This document shows, in pieces, positions 52,581 through 63,700 of a DNA stretch of 64,000 nucleotides. Location: assembly GCA_951812925.1 (NCBI GenBank), contig OX638368.1, positions 71,086,422 to 71,150,421 of the forward strand. Reading direction: 5' to 3'. Each line of letters begins with the position of its first letter. The stretch's first letter is position 1. The notes under the pieces are model-generated. The model saw nothing but the letters and a program-made list of their open reading frames with translations, did no database searches and was not told the origin of the DNA. This DNA comes from Calliopum simillimum (lineage: Eukaryota; Arthropoda; Insecta; Diptera; Lauxaniidae). Both the position numbers and the translations under genes were made by a program.

Positions 52581-53408
52581 AAAACTAGTAAGGGTGTAAA
52601 TTTTGGCCTGGCCAAAAAATAAATACCCTACACTGCAGTATTTTGAAAAGTTTGCTTATATGGGAGGTGCCACGCCCTCTTGTCCGAGTACACCCAGTTT
52701 TTGTTCAGAGCTTGCATTTATAGTTTTTAGTGTCAGAGTGAAATTTAGTTGGATTATCTCAAAAAACTCTTTCAGTATAGCATTTTGAATCTTTTGCTTA
52801 TATGGGAGGTGCCACGCCCCCTTGTCTGATTTCACCCAATTTTTGCTGAGAGCTTTCATTTATAATTCTTAGTGTCTGAGTCAAATTTGGTTCGAATATC
52901 TCAAAAAACGCTTTCAGTATAGCGTTTTGAAGCTTTTGCTTATATGGGAGGTGCCACGCCCTCTTGTCCGAATTCGCTCAAATTTTTATCAGAGCTTGCA
53001 CTTACAATTCGTAGTACTTATATGTATTATGGTTGCATTGTCGTGAAAAATACTCCTAAAATTGCATTTTGAATATAGTTTTTGTATGGGCGGTAGGCGT
53101 GTCCGTTGACCGATTTTGCTCATTTTCAATCCCCCGAGCTAACTTTGACGACGGAGGCAGCGTACCAAATTTCATTGAATTATCTTGCTCAGTTTTCCCA
53201 AAAAGTGTATTTCAACACACAGCCAGCCAGCCACCCAGCCAGCCAGCCACCCAGCCAGCCAGCCAGCCAGACAGACGGACATGGCTATATCGACTCAGGA
53301 GGTGACGCTGATCAAGAATATATATACTTTTCTATACCTGCCACGCCTCCTTCTCTGCGTTACAAACGGAAGGACAAAGTGAATATACCCTGGGTGTAGG
53401 GTATAAAA
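52581..53408 (-). mobile_element. Repeat element B (inverted twin of 5942-6744)
   Basis: Reverse complement of element A with nearly perfect identity through the three ~142-bp units, plus ~40 extra bp near 53140-53185 and a slightly different CAGC microsatellite (53220-53275). It starts 'aaaactagtaagggtg' and ends 'ccctgggtgtagggtata'. Separation from A is about 46 kb, in inverted orientation. Confidence 0.85.
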
Positions 53409-53919
53409 ACCAAGTACATAATATTTTGGCTAAAGTCAAGCGTTGCTCCTAGAACCCAATTTGGTTTAAACCAAACTTTTCTTGTTAAAGTTATAATTCT
53501 TACAAAAAATGTTTAATCAAAAAGTGTCGCTCGGACCTAGTTTTGGAGATATGGTCATCGGAAGATCGCGATATAGCTTTTATAAAAACCGATATAAGTT
53601 CTGAATCCCTTGATGGATTTCAAAAATGTTGATGTTATATGAAAGATATTTTAACTGGCTACAAAATTATTTCGAAAAAATTTAAAATCCAAGCTATGGT
53701 TTTCAAGAAATGGTGATTTTGTAAAAATTTTGACCAGTTTTTTTTTTTAAAAAACTATTATAAATTAAAAAAATACCTTAATAACCTATAGCTGTAGAAA
53801 CAAAATATGGAAGCCTTATCTATTTTCCTTCATAAGGTATTCCATTTAAAGCTGAATTTGCATTATAAGGGCATATTTTATAGAAAAACACAAATGAAGC
53901 TAAAGAAATTTTCATGAAA

Positions 53920-54380
53920 TTTAGCAAATATTACAACAACAACACCACCACTAACAACAACAGCAATGTTTCAGAGAGACCATCCTATTGGGGGGCCAGG
54001 AATAGCAACCTTGACGACAATATCTGGCCTGGCGTTCGAGTCGTTATAATAACAACAACGATACCACCACTACCAAATACAATGACACCACTATCCACAA
54101 CAATAACAACACCAACAATACAACCAACAACAACACTCACAAAACAAAAAACACAACACTAACAACAACAACATCAACAACACCAATAACAACAACAACA
54201 GCAGCAACAACAAGAACAACACAACAACACTAACAAAACAACACAACAACACTAACAAAACAACAACACTACTAACAACATCAACAACACTAGCAAAACA
54301 ACAAAACTACTACTAACAACAACAACAACAACAACATTACTATCAACAACACCACTATCAACCACAACAAAATGAAAATT
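53920..54380 (+). repeat. CAA/ACA-rich simple-repeat field
   Basis: Imperfect 'aacaacaacac' repeats for ~450 bp, interrupted at 53975-54050 by 'gagagaccatcctattgggg...gccaggaat'. That resembles the 5' end of the RT-deleted LINE (51345-51400). The Thr/Asn-rich ORF 53914-54162 is a by-product of the repeat. Confidence 0.7.
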
Positions 54381-54546
54381 TTTATTCAAAAACGTGAGGT
54401 TTACTACTACTTTTTATTGCAAAAGAGAAAAATTGTTATTAAAAATTTCGCGCGAAATTTTTAATAACAATTTTTCGCCTGCGGCGCTTTCTTTTTTGGA
54501 AATTTTTGCAAATTATTCAGTCAGGTTATAGAACTTATTACAAAAA

Positions 54547-54849
54547 GAAGGTCTTAACCCCCTAACGGTGAACCATTCAATTTCTTTTAAAGATCCAGTA
54601 ACTGATGACCACACAAATACGATTAAGGGTCTGTGGCGATATGTCAAAAACGCTTTGCATGTATTTAACAGAAGAAAACGATTTTACGAAGGATATATTG
54701 CAAAATTCATGTTCCTTAAAAAGTGAAAAGCAGAGGGGGTTGAGCCAATGGAGGATTTTTTAAAATATGAAAGAGAGTTGCATAAAGTCGTTTCCTATGA
54801 AGCAGAGAACGATGATGATTATATTGTTGTAGATGAAGACATCTTATAA
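54547..54849 (+). pseudogene. ISXO2/Merlin-type transposase, C-terminal fragment
   Basis: The frame reads EGLNPLTVNHSISFKDPVTD, DHTNTIKGLWRYVKNALHVF, NRRKRFYEGYIAKFMFLKK, TGA (54724-54726), then KAEGVEPMEDFLKYERELHK and an acidic end to TAA at 54847-54849. 'NHS..F.DP....HTNTIE.LWR..K' is the signature of the ISXO2-like domain found in Merlin transposons and IS1595. The catalytic glutamate of NTIE is Lys here, and the N-terminal half with the two aspartates is gone. A dead relic. Confidence 0.7.
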
Positions 54850-55611
54850 AATAAAATACAAATTTTAATTCTTCTATTTTTTTTTTTTTTTTTTTTTTTT
54901 TGGAAAAACCTTACAAATATAGGAAATCAGATACAAATGGCATAGTTAATAAAAGAAAATAGATTGGCCGTTCATATTTTGTTACAAAAATTATGGATTG
55001 ATGAGACGTTTTTTGGAAAAAATAGTGTTTTTTTTTTAAAAAACCTGGTCAAAATTATATTAAAATCGCCATATATCGAAACCTAAAACTCGGATTTTAA
55101 ACTTTTGTACACAAATTTGATAGTTAGTTATAATACCTTTTATATGACACCAAAATTTTTGATATCCATCAAGGGACTCAGAACTTATACTTGTTTTTAT
55201 AAAAGCTATATCCCGATCTTCCGATTGCTATATCTCCGAAACCAGATCTGAGCGACACTTTTTGTTTTTGCTGTTGTTGCTGTAATTACTTTCCAAAGCC
55301 ATATTTTGGCAAAAAAAATAAATTTGGCTTTGGGAGCAACGCTTGACTTGTTCCAATATTTTTTTATAAAAAGAACATTTAAAACTAAATCGGACTAGTT
55401 ACTTGCGGACTAGCTTACTTGTGGTGTAAGCCGTATTTCTGAAAAACACCCTTTTCATGAAAATGACTAAAAACGCCAACTTCAACACCCTGTATTTTAA
55501 CAACAAATGGTACTAGAACCAAATCCTCCTGGATTGTTCTTCTTCTACACTGGATCAACCATATTTGAGCGAAATCGGAGACAAAAAAATTTTCAGCTGG
55601 TACCTACGCTT

Positions 55612-55669
55612 GTTATTGGCCCTATGCTCCTCCTAGGAGTTAAAGGAGAATACATACATACATACACCT
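55612..55669 (+). repeat. 3' end of the same LINE family as 48821-52332
   Basis: 'ttggccctatgctcctccta' and 'gttaaaggagaatacatac' repeat the 3' terminus of the LINE (reversed at 48820-48865), followed by (ATAC)3. Only ~58 bp remain, a severely 5'-truncated insertion. Confidence 0.7.
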
Positions 55670-55694
55670 ACGCTTGGCGTGTTTTGCTTCATAA

Positions 55695-56255
55695 ATAAAA
55701 TTTAAATACGCTTCTTTTGGTGTAATCGTCATATCTTATGACTTTAAGTTGCTGAGTTATGGAATCGAAAATTAACCTATCTCAATGTTTTATTCCGATT
55801 TGCATTTGAAAAAACAACTTACCTCAAATAGGTTAAAAAATTCAAGTATTTGCAATAACAAAAACTTTAAAAAAGCTTTTCACAAAACAACTTTAGTCGA
55901 AATAAGAAAAGGGTGTTTTTCTTCACAAAACATCTTATTTCGAAACAGGTTAAATGGCAAAAAAAAAGTTTGACAAAAGCACGAAATAAGTTACTTTTCG
56001 TATAGAAAGAACTGAATTTCTCAAATCAAAAAATATTTGGCAAAAACATCTTATTTAAATTTTTTTAAAAACTATTGACCTTAGAGCAAAAAAAATTACT
56101 GGAAAATATTCGTTTAGTATTCATGTATAATAAAAAACTTTTAGATTTGTTCCAACTCCTACACAAAATGAATTGAGAAGATCAAAGTAGTTTTTTAGCT
56201 CTCTTGAAAAGTTGCCAATTTCGAGTTAGGTTGTTTTGTCAAAAGTCCACAGATG
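55695..56255 (+). mobile_element. Truncated copy of the 48331-48674 MITE
   Basis: Shares 'aaatttaaatacgcttct' (55697) and the right terminus 'cgagttaggttgttttgtca' through 'gtccacagat' (56220-56255). Additional unrelated sequence lies between, and the left terminus is absent. Confidence 0.6.
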
Positions 56256-57114
56256 TAAAGAACAGAGTTCTACTGTATAGTGTGTTCTAATTTTTGTGCA
56301 ATGATTCAGCATACGGCGATCGCAGTGACCGTCGTGACCGGTTTGTATGTACTCCTCCAAGCTATATGGAATTGGCTTTGATGGAATTAGTAGTACATTA
56401 TGGTATTCGATGTGTTACCATCAAATTTCTTAGAATTTCGGTTCGTCGTTTTTTTACGCTACGTTTTCTTTTTTGCTAAGTCGGGCAGCGCGTCCAAGAC
56501 TACGAAGTCTTGAGATTCAAATTTTTAAATTCAGTCTTTTTCGACACAACCTCGCGCGCGCTCATTCGCCTTTCAGAATATTTAAATAAGTGTTTGCTAA
56601 ACTCTGTAAAATTTCTGTGTAAAATAAAATATATTGTATTTAGAAAAAAATAAACTGAAGTGTTTTAAATATAACAGCAGATAGCTGTAAGTTCATCAAC
56701 GGAGCTTTCTTTAAATATGGGAGGTTCCTCCAAAATTCTTATTTCAAAGAATTTCGACTTCAACGCAAAAACAAAAATGATATCTAGGGTCTAAATAAAT
56801 GGCAACACACGTTTTCTCTATGCTGCTGAAAGCTTAAGTTAAAGCCATCCAAGGTTTTTATACTCTTTGCTTTTGTCAATACCATGCGAAAACATTTTAT
56901 TTATAACTATTTTCTATTTTTTTTGTCAAATAATGCATAATTTACAAAAAGTGCTTAAGTGCATTTCAGTTTTAAACCGAACCATTTTGTTAGTGTGGTT
57001 TTCGGTTTGGTTCAGCGCTTCCAAAATTAAAACGGTTCGATTAGTGGTTCGGTTCAAGGTACAAAAAAGACGATGGTTCGGTTCAAAACCGGTTCGCAGC
57101 CCTGCTTAGAAAAA
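56256..57114. other. Unassigned DNA
   Basis: No gene recognised. At 56975-57100 there is a cluster of 'ggttcggtt' words ('ggttttcggtttggttcagc', 'ggttcgattagtggttcggt', 'cggttcaaaaccggttcgc'), a pattern common in non-autonomous insect repeats. Its limits are unclear. Confidence 0.4.
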
Positions 57115-59345
57115 AATTGACATTGCGTTTATTCAAGAAACTCATTTATAACATTCTGATAAATGTTTGTTCTAACAAAGTCTTCTAAGACTTTGATTGT
57201 TGCAATTAAAAATAATTACAAATGGGTCATTTAATCTCAAATCGTCCAGGCAGTATTTTTTTTTTGCATGTTATTTTTTTAATAGTTTCTACATTGAAAT
57301 CGATGAGACACGTATTTTTTCCTTTTGCTTGATTTTGAGTTTTTTCGTCGTGGGGAATTTTTTAAAATTCGTCTACAAACTCGATTTTGCGCTATTGTCG
57401 CATGTCAATTTTCACGGAAAATGTGATAACTTTGCGAAAAAATGTCCGATCTTCTTAATTTTTGGTATGTTTGTAGCTGAGAAGTTCCTCTAAAAGAAAA
57501 AAATATGATACAGGGTATATTTCAAAAAATAATTTTTATATCGTCATTTGAAAAAAAAAATCAAAAAATTTTTGACTTGAAAAATTTCCAATTGCAATTT
57601 CCAATTTATATTAGCCCAAATTCGTTGTTTGGGAATTATGATTTTTTGAAAAAACAGTCCCAATTATTTAGTAATTTTGGGCTTCATTCATGATATATGT
57701 TATCATTTCGTCAAAAGTAGCTCAATCGTTATGATATTTTGTCTGTCAACTGTCAAAGGTCCGTTCTAGAAGAAAGAATCATGAAGTGTAGTACATTTTT
57801 GGATATTTTTTTTATAACCGTCTTTAAAATAAAAAAAAAAATCAAATGACTTTTAGCCCAAAAATTTTAGCATTGCTACGATTTGTCCATTTGTAAGTAG
57901 ACAATTTTCAGAAGCTTTATTCATACTTTAATTTTGTTTTTTATTCAATATTATTTTTCAAACTCCATGCAAGTAGGTACATTTATTCGAGTAATTTGAT
58001 TATTGCTGCAACATTGTTCCACTGGGTCTTCTTGGTCTTTCTGAACTATTTTACGTCACGAGCTTCAAGTAATTTGACAGCCACATTTGGAGTATGCTTC
58101 TGAAAATTGTCTACTTACAAATTGATATACAAAAACAGTAATAAAGAATAGACAAATCGTAGCAATGCTAAAATTTTTGGGCTAAAAGTCATTTGATTTT
58201 TTTTCTATTTTAAAGACGGTTATAAAAAAAATATCCAAAAATGTACTACACTGTATGATTCTTTCTTCTAGAACGGACCTTTGACTGTTGACAGACAAAA
58301 TATCATAACGATTGAGCTACTTTTGACGAAATGATAACATATATCATGAATGAACCCAAAATTACTAAATAATTGCGACTGTGTTTTTTCAAAAAATCAT
58401 AATTCCCAAACAACGAATTTGGGCTAATAGTGGCTGTTACATAATATTGTTTATATGTATGGCTATTTAAAAAAAAAATATGAAGAAAAAAAAAACTGAT
58501 GCAATTGCGAATTTTTCAAGTCAAAAATTTTTTGATTTTTTTTTTTTTCAAATGACGATATAAAAATTATTTTTTGAAATATACCCTGTATCATATTTTT
58601 TTATTTTAGAGGAACCTCTTAGCTACAAACATACCAAAAATTACGAAGATCGAACATTTTTTCGCAAAGTTATCACATTTTCCGTGAAAATTGACATGCG
58701 ACAATAGCGCAAAATCGAGTTTGTAGACGAATTTTAAAAAATTCCCCACGACGAAAGAACTCAAAATCAAGCAAAAGGAAAAAATACGTGTCTCATCGAT
58801 TTCAATGTAGAAACTATTAAAAAAATAATATGCAAAAAAAAAAATACTGCATGGACGATTTGAGATGAAATGACCCAAATATAACATTGTGCATATTAAT
58901 GGTGTACTTTTTCCAAACTCTTTTATTGGTGGTTTAGTAAAAAATTTCTTTTTGGAAGTATATATCTACCATGTAATTTTAATACACATAACATTACAAG
59001 TAGTTTGAACCAAATTAATGATTTTACACGAAATATTGATGCAACGTTTATTGGTGGAGATTTAAATTCAAAAAATATATTTTGGGGCGATGATATTGAC
59101 AATTCTAATGGCAAAACTTTATATACAATAATTGGTTGCAATTTCAAGCTTTAGATTTTTGTAGAATCTCACATAGCTTGCCGTCTTGCCCCTTAGGTTC
59201 TTCATTCTTAGATAACTTTTTAATAAGCTCAAATTTAATCGATTTGATAAACCCAAATTTTAGTATTGAAAGCTTGTCAACTTTTTCTGACCGTTTTCCT
59301 CTAAAGTTAAAAATTAATTTAAATGATTTTGACTTTCTATTAAAT
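57115..59345 (+). pseudogene. AT-rich LINE, endonuclease remnant (split)
   Basis: IDIAFIQETHL (57118-57150, catalytic Glu motif) is followed by stops. The 1.65-kb foldback 57223-58877 then intervenes. Endonuclease resumes as FIGGDLNSKNIFWGDDIDNS (59049-59108), NGKTLY, and ALDFCRISHSLPSCPLGSS with FLDNFLISSNLI, ending near 59345. Order and motifs match a Jockey-superfamily endonuclease. Very low GC and many stops mark it as old. Confidence 0.75.
57223..58877. mobile_element. 1.65-kb foldback element, TGGGTCATTT ends
   Basis: The left arm 57223-57925 is inverted at 58090-58877. The ends are TGGGTCATTTAATCTCAAAT and ATTTGAGATGAAATGACCCA. Arms agree over ~700 bp with scattered changes. The same chance peptide (IETRIFSFCLILS...) therefore appears on both strands. 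The ~165-bp spacer has no ORF. No target duplication is visible. Confidence 0.85.
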
Positions 59346-59369
59346 TAACTGCGAAGTTTTATTTCATTC

Positions 59370-61430
59370 AAAAATACTGACTGGATTGCATTTAAAAATG
59401 ATATAGAAGACTTTTTCATTAATAATTTGCCTCCTATAAACTCAAATTTAACTAATGATGAGATTGATTGTTATATTGATTTTTTCTCTGCAACAATTAA
59501 CTCAATTACGAATACTCACACACAAACAGTCGATTTCAAAAATAGAAAATTAATTGTTTCAGATAATATTAAAAATTTATTCAAAATTAAGTACGAATGG
59601 CAAAAACAACTTTAGAGTATTTACCATAGAAATTACAATAGAAGTAATTCAAATTACTTGCTTCTATCTAAGCAATTACTTCTTAAAATAATAATCAAAG
59701 AACAAGTTGAATTAGAACAGACTAAAAAGTTTCAGGAAAGGCTTCAAAAAATTAACCCTGTCCCGACAGCTTTAAAGCAAATATATGGAATGATATGCAA
59801 AGAAAAAAGTCAGTTTCGCAAAGGTTTACCCATTAATAATGTTAAGATTACTAACGAGATGGAGATTCGTGATGCATTCCAAAATCGTTTTGAGGAAGTA
59901 TATAAAGAGCCAATTCCAGGTAATTCTGACGTTATTAAACGTTAAATAAACTTAACATTAAATCAGTCCTCTAGAAACATTACTCTCTTTAACGTTGATT
60001 CTACTTCCCTTAATATACAAAGTTCTAGGTATTTTATTTCAGAAGAAGATCTGATTTCTATCTCTAAAAGAATAAATAACAAAAAATCTTCAGGCTTAGA
60101 TAATATTTTGAATTATTTGATTAAAAAACTTCCGTCTTTAGCGTCAAAATTCCTCACAATTATATTTAACAACTGTTTAAATAATGGGTATTTTCCAAAA
60201 AAATGGAAGGTTGCTAAAATTATTCCTATACAAAAGAAACCAAATAATACCGAAATCAATAATTTTAGGCCAATTTCTTTACTTTCAAATCTAGGCAAAT
60301 TGTTAAAACACATTATAAGACAAAATGGACATTAATATTGATAATGGCTTTATACCACATCACAAGTTTGGGTTTAAGAAAGGTCACTCAACAGTACATG
60401 CATTGCTTAAATTTTATAATGATGCTATTTGTAATTTGAGGCAGAACAAATGTACCGTTGCAGTGCCACTTGACATAGAAAAAGCATTTGACAAAGCCTA
60501 TTATGATGGAATTTTGTATATAATTTTTGCAATTTTTTCTCTGATCGTAAATTTTGCATTCAAATTAACAAAAGGTGTTCCACAAGGTTCAGTTCTTGCC
60601 CCACATTTATATAATTTATTTATACATGACTTTCCACATATTATTAATGGATCGCAAAGTATTTTATATGCAGACGACTCACTTTCATATGCACATCACG
60701 AATCTCCTCTTGCAGCCGTTAACACACTCAAAACACACCTTTTGGCTTGTCGACAAATTTTATAGAGATTGGAGAATTAAAATTAGCACTGAAAATTAAA
60801 TCTGAGGCAATTTGTTTAAGGAATGCATCTGGGAAATGTAAAAGATTTGTGGTGCCAGAGAGTAAAAATCTCAGTTTGATTTTAAACGATTCTAATATTC
60901 CTTTCAAAAATAGTATTAAATATTTAGGAATACATTTTAACAAATTAGTCAAGTTTAACGAACATTCAAGATTAATTTTAAAAAAGGCATATAGAATCAA
61001 TCGATGTTTTCAAATTTGATAATTTGTTTGTATTCGTCCAATCCTTTTATATACGTTTCCAATTTGGTTCACAATTTCACCTTGTGTTGATAGAGAATAC
61101 GAATCTTATACCAAACGTTTCTCCAATAATTACATATACTCTAAAGCATTTGTAAGTCCTTTGTGTAAATATGCTCTATCTTTATTGAAAAAATTCATAG
61201 GCAAATTACCTTTCCATAATAATTTGCATATAAAAGAAATTTATAATTTATATAATAATTCAAATTGGTCCACAAATTACTATTTGTCACCAATTGGTTT
61301 TATAAATGAAAACATAAACGTTGATATCGACTTCACTGCACCATTTTTACCAGAATTTTATAGGCTTGCAAGTCCCAACACCCATAGAGGGTAGTTTTAT
61401 TATAAATATTTAAGTTCTTAGTTTTAAGTT
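59370..61430 (+). pseudogene. AT-rich LINE, reverse transcriptase remnant
   Basis: LPPINSNLTNDEIDCYIDFF (59430), KFQERLQKINPVPTALKQIY, then RT: KKSSGLDNI, PKKWKVAKIIPIQKKPNNTE, NNFRPISLLSNLGKLLKHII (60190-60320), FGFKKGHSTVHALLKF, AVPLDIEKAFDKAYYDGILY (catalytic Asp), TKGVPQGSVLAPHLYNLFIH, SQSILYADDSLSYAHH (YADD, 60655-60700), NSIKYLGIHFNKLVKFNEHS. The tail region reaches FLPEFYRLASPNTHRG (61390) and a poly-A-like run at 61440. At least six frame changes or stops interrupt it. Jockey superfamily. Confidence 0.82.
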
Positions 61431-61978
61431 TGTTGTAAGTTTAAAAAAAAAATCGAGATAATATCATCCCATGAAAATTTCATTGTGTTGGGAGCAAACA
61501 CTTTTTATTAATTATTACATATATATTCAAAAAGAAATTAAACATAATTTATAACATAGCAATGGGTAACACCTTTTATTGTATAATAGTACAATCATTG
61601 GGAGAATAAAATGATGTTACCTGGAAAGTTTCGCGGGATTTTTGCAAATGAGTTATTTTATAGATTTCGATGTGCTCTTTCAGAATTTCAACTTTTTTTA
61701 CAAATATCTCTTTAACGGTTACATTTAGAGAAAAATTTTGTGGAGCAATATTTTAGCTTATAATTTTCTATAAATGACCTCTTAATTGTTTTCGTACGAC
61801 TTATAACTCAGGAGACATCCTAATTCAAAATTTGAAAAAAAATAGTAAATTGTGCATGCCGCTTATGAGTAGGCACAGTGATGTGTTGAGCTTAAAATTA
61901 CGATAACTCATGAACGGTGAGTCACACGTTTAAGTAAAAATATCTGTTTATAGAGAATTTTACTTGCACTACAGTCTA
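61431..61978. other. Unassigned AT-rich sequence
   Basis: LINE 3' flank and A/T-rich DNA without recognisable features. Confidence 0.4.
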
Positions 61979-62481
61979 CATATCGCCGGTGCTTACGAAG
62001 AAAATCTTCCAACCGAAAGTTGCGGCGAAGAAAATCTTTTTTTTTTAAATTGCGGCGAAAAAAATCTTTTTTGTAATATGCGGACAAGAAAATCACTTTT
62101 TATAAAATGCGGCGAAGAAAATCACTTTTTACAAAATGCGGCGAAGAAAATCACATTTTACAAAATGCGGCAAAAAAAATTACTTTTTGAAAAAATAATT
62201 TTTTCAGAGAAATTTTTCCTATTCCTTTTTTCGAAAAATTTGCATTAAAGAATGATTTTTTACGCTGCATTTTTAAAAAAGAGATTTGCTTTGCCTCATT
62301 TTGTAAAAAGTGATTTTCTTCGCTGCATTTTGTAATAAGTTATTTTCTTCTCCGCATTTCGTAAAAAGTGATTTTCTTGTCCGCATTCGCACAAAAAAGA
62401 TATTTTTCGCCGCAATTTGAAAAAAAGGATTTTCTTGTCCACATTTAAAGAAGAGATAGTCTTCGTAAGCACCGGCGATAT
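61979..62481. mobile_element. 503-bp foldback built of ~29-bp tandem repeats
   Basis: Ends ATATCGCCGGTGCTTACGAA and TTCGTAAGCACCGGCGATAT form a perfect 21-bp inverted pair. The left arm has six or so units of 'tgcggcgaagaaaatcac' + 'tttttacaaaa', and the right arm carries the same units reversed. The centre (62175-62270) is A/T-rich. The Lys/Glu/Asn-rich ORFs on both strands come from this repeat. Confidence 0.85.
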
Positions 62482-63194
62482 GATTTTCTTTTTCAGATGA
62501 CCTATAATTTGTGAGATATTTTTTAAACAAACCAAAAATTTTGAAAAAAATCGTTTTTTCAAAGTTGGTGAGTTTCTTGTCAATGGAACGAGGCCATCCT
62601 TAGCATGCGCTGGAATGTTCCAACGTAACAATGGCGCACGTCTGTCACTTGAATTTGACATTTTTGCTTTTTAATTTATAAACGTTTGCGTTTTCTCTGG
62701 ACATGTTTTTATAAAACAAAAATATATGTGACTCAAAAGGGTTTTACTAGACGATATGTTTTTATGAGAATGACCTAGACTGAAAACTGCACATAATTGC
62801 ATGTGTCGTGTGGACGCTGTAAAAAAAGTATGCGCAAACTCTTTAGTTTGCAAGAACTAGGCTTGCGCAGGTAAGACTGCATGTGGGTGGCCTAAAATAA
62901 CTAAAATCGCTACACTTTTTATTTCATCCTGTAGTAATTAGCGTACTTCAAGCGTACGGCGCTTCAATAGTCCGATATTTGTGTGGGGTGAAGGAAAACT
63001 CCCTGTGATGAACTTGTCCGGAAGGAGGCCTTTGATTAAAAATTGAACCCATTTGAAGATAATCTTTTATATAATATAGAACAAAAACTACTGCGTATTG
63101 CTAAGAAGAAGAGTTCCAATTTTAACAGTATCAGAGAATATGGCCTGAAAAGTTAATTGTCTCCATCAATTTTATTGTGATCTACACGGAAAGA
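62482..63194. other. Unassigned sequence
   Basis: No gene, RNA or repeat boundary recognised. Confidence 0.4.
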
Positions 63195-63700
63195 AAAACT
63201 AGTAAGAGTGTTACCTTTGGTCTGGCCAAAATTTAAATACCCTTCACTGCACCATTTTTTTGCTTATATGGCAGGTGCCCCGCTATCTTGTTTGCATTCA
63301 CTTAGCTTGTGCTATTAGGTTACGTAACGTCGAATTTATAATTTTATGCGAGAATTACCAAAATTTAGATTAGTTAATTTCCGAGTCAAAAAGGGACAAA
63401 TACGCAAAACCAACAAAATCTATGTAGACATATTCAAAGCAAGCTCAGAGCAATAACTAAGTGAATTTGGACAAGAGTGCGTGGCACCTCCCACATAAAC
63501 AAATTTTTTAAAATGGCGTAGTGCAAATGTTATTTGAGAAAATGTAACCAAATTTCGTACAGACACTAGAAAAAGTCGAATCAAGCTTACAGCAAGAATT
63601 AAGTGAATTCAGAGACATGCGAGCGTCGGGCATAGGGATGCTCCACGGTCTAGGGTAGTTCAGCTTTGGCCAGGCCAAATATAACACCCTTTCTAGTTTT
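63195..63700. mobile_element. 506-bp MITE with 36-bp inverted ends, related to A/B
   Basis: AAAACTAGTAAGAGTGTTAC...CTGGCCAAA at the left and its reverse complement at the right agree at about 31 of 36 positions. The left end matches one end of elements A and B. The interior has diverged 'gcaggtgccccgctatct' and 'gcgtggcacctcccacataa' units. Unlike A and B it has the terminal motif at both ends, so it may show the intact form of the family. Confidence 0.75.

Larger units (their letters stand above)
53418..55350 (+). mobile_element. Merlin/ISXO2-like transposon remnant with long inverted repeats
   Basis: The outer sequences 'gtcaagcgttgctcctagaa' (53437) and 'tgggagcaacgcttgac' (55340) are inverted. 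The similarity continues inward over ~300 bp on each side, including 'tatagcttttataaaaac' and 'cagaacttat'/'aagttctgaatcccttgatg' blocks. Between them lie an ACA/CAA-rich repeat field and a transposase C-terminus (54547-54849). No 8-9-bp duplication was identified. Confidence 0.6.

Noticed and set aside
53914..54162. Thr/Asn-rich protein
   Set aside because: It is a frame through CAA/ACA simple repeats.
57197..58887. Phe/Leu-rich membrane-like peptides on both strands
   Set aside because: They are translations of the foldback arms. The hydrophobicity comes from poly-T tracts.
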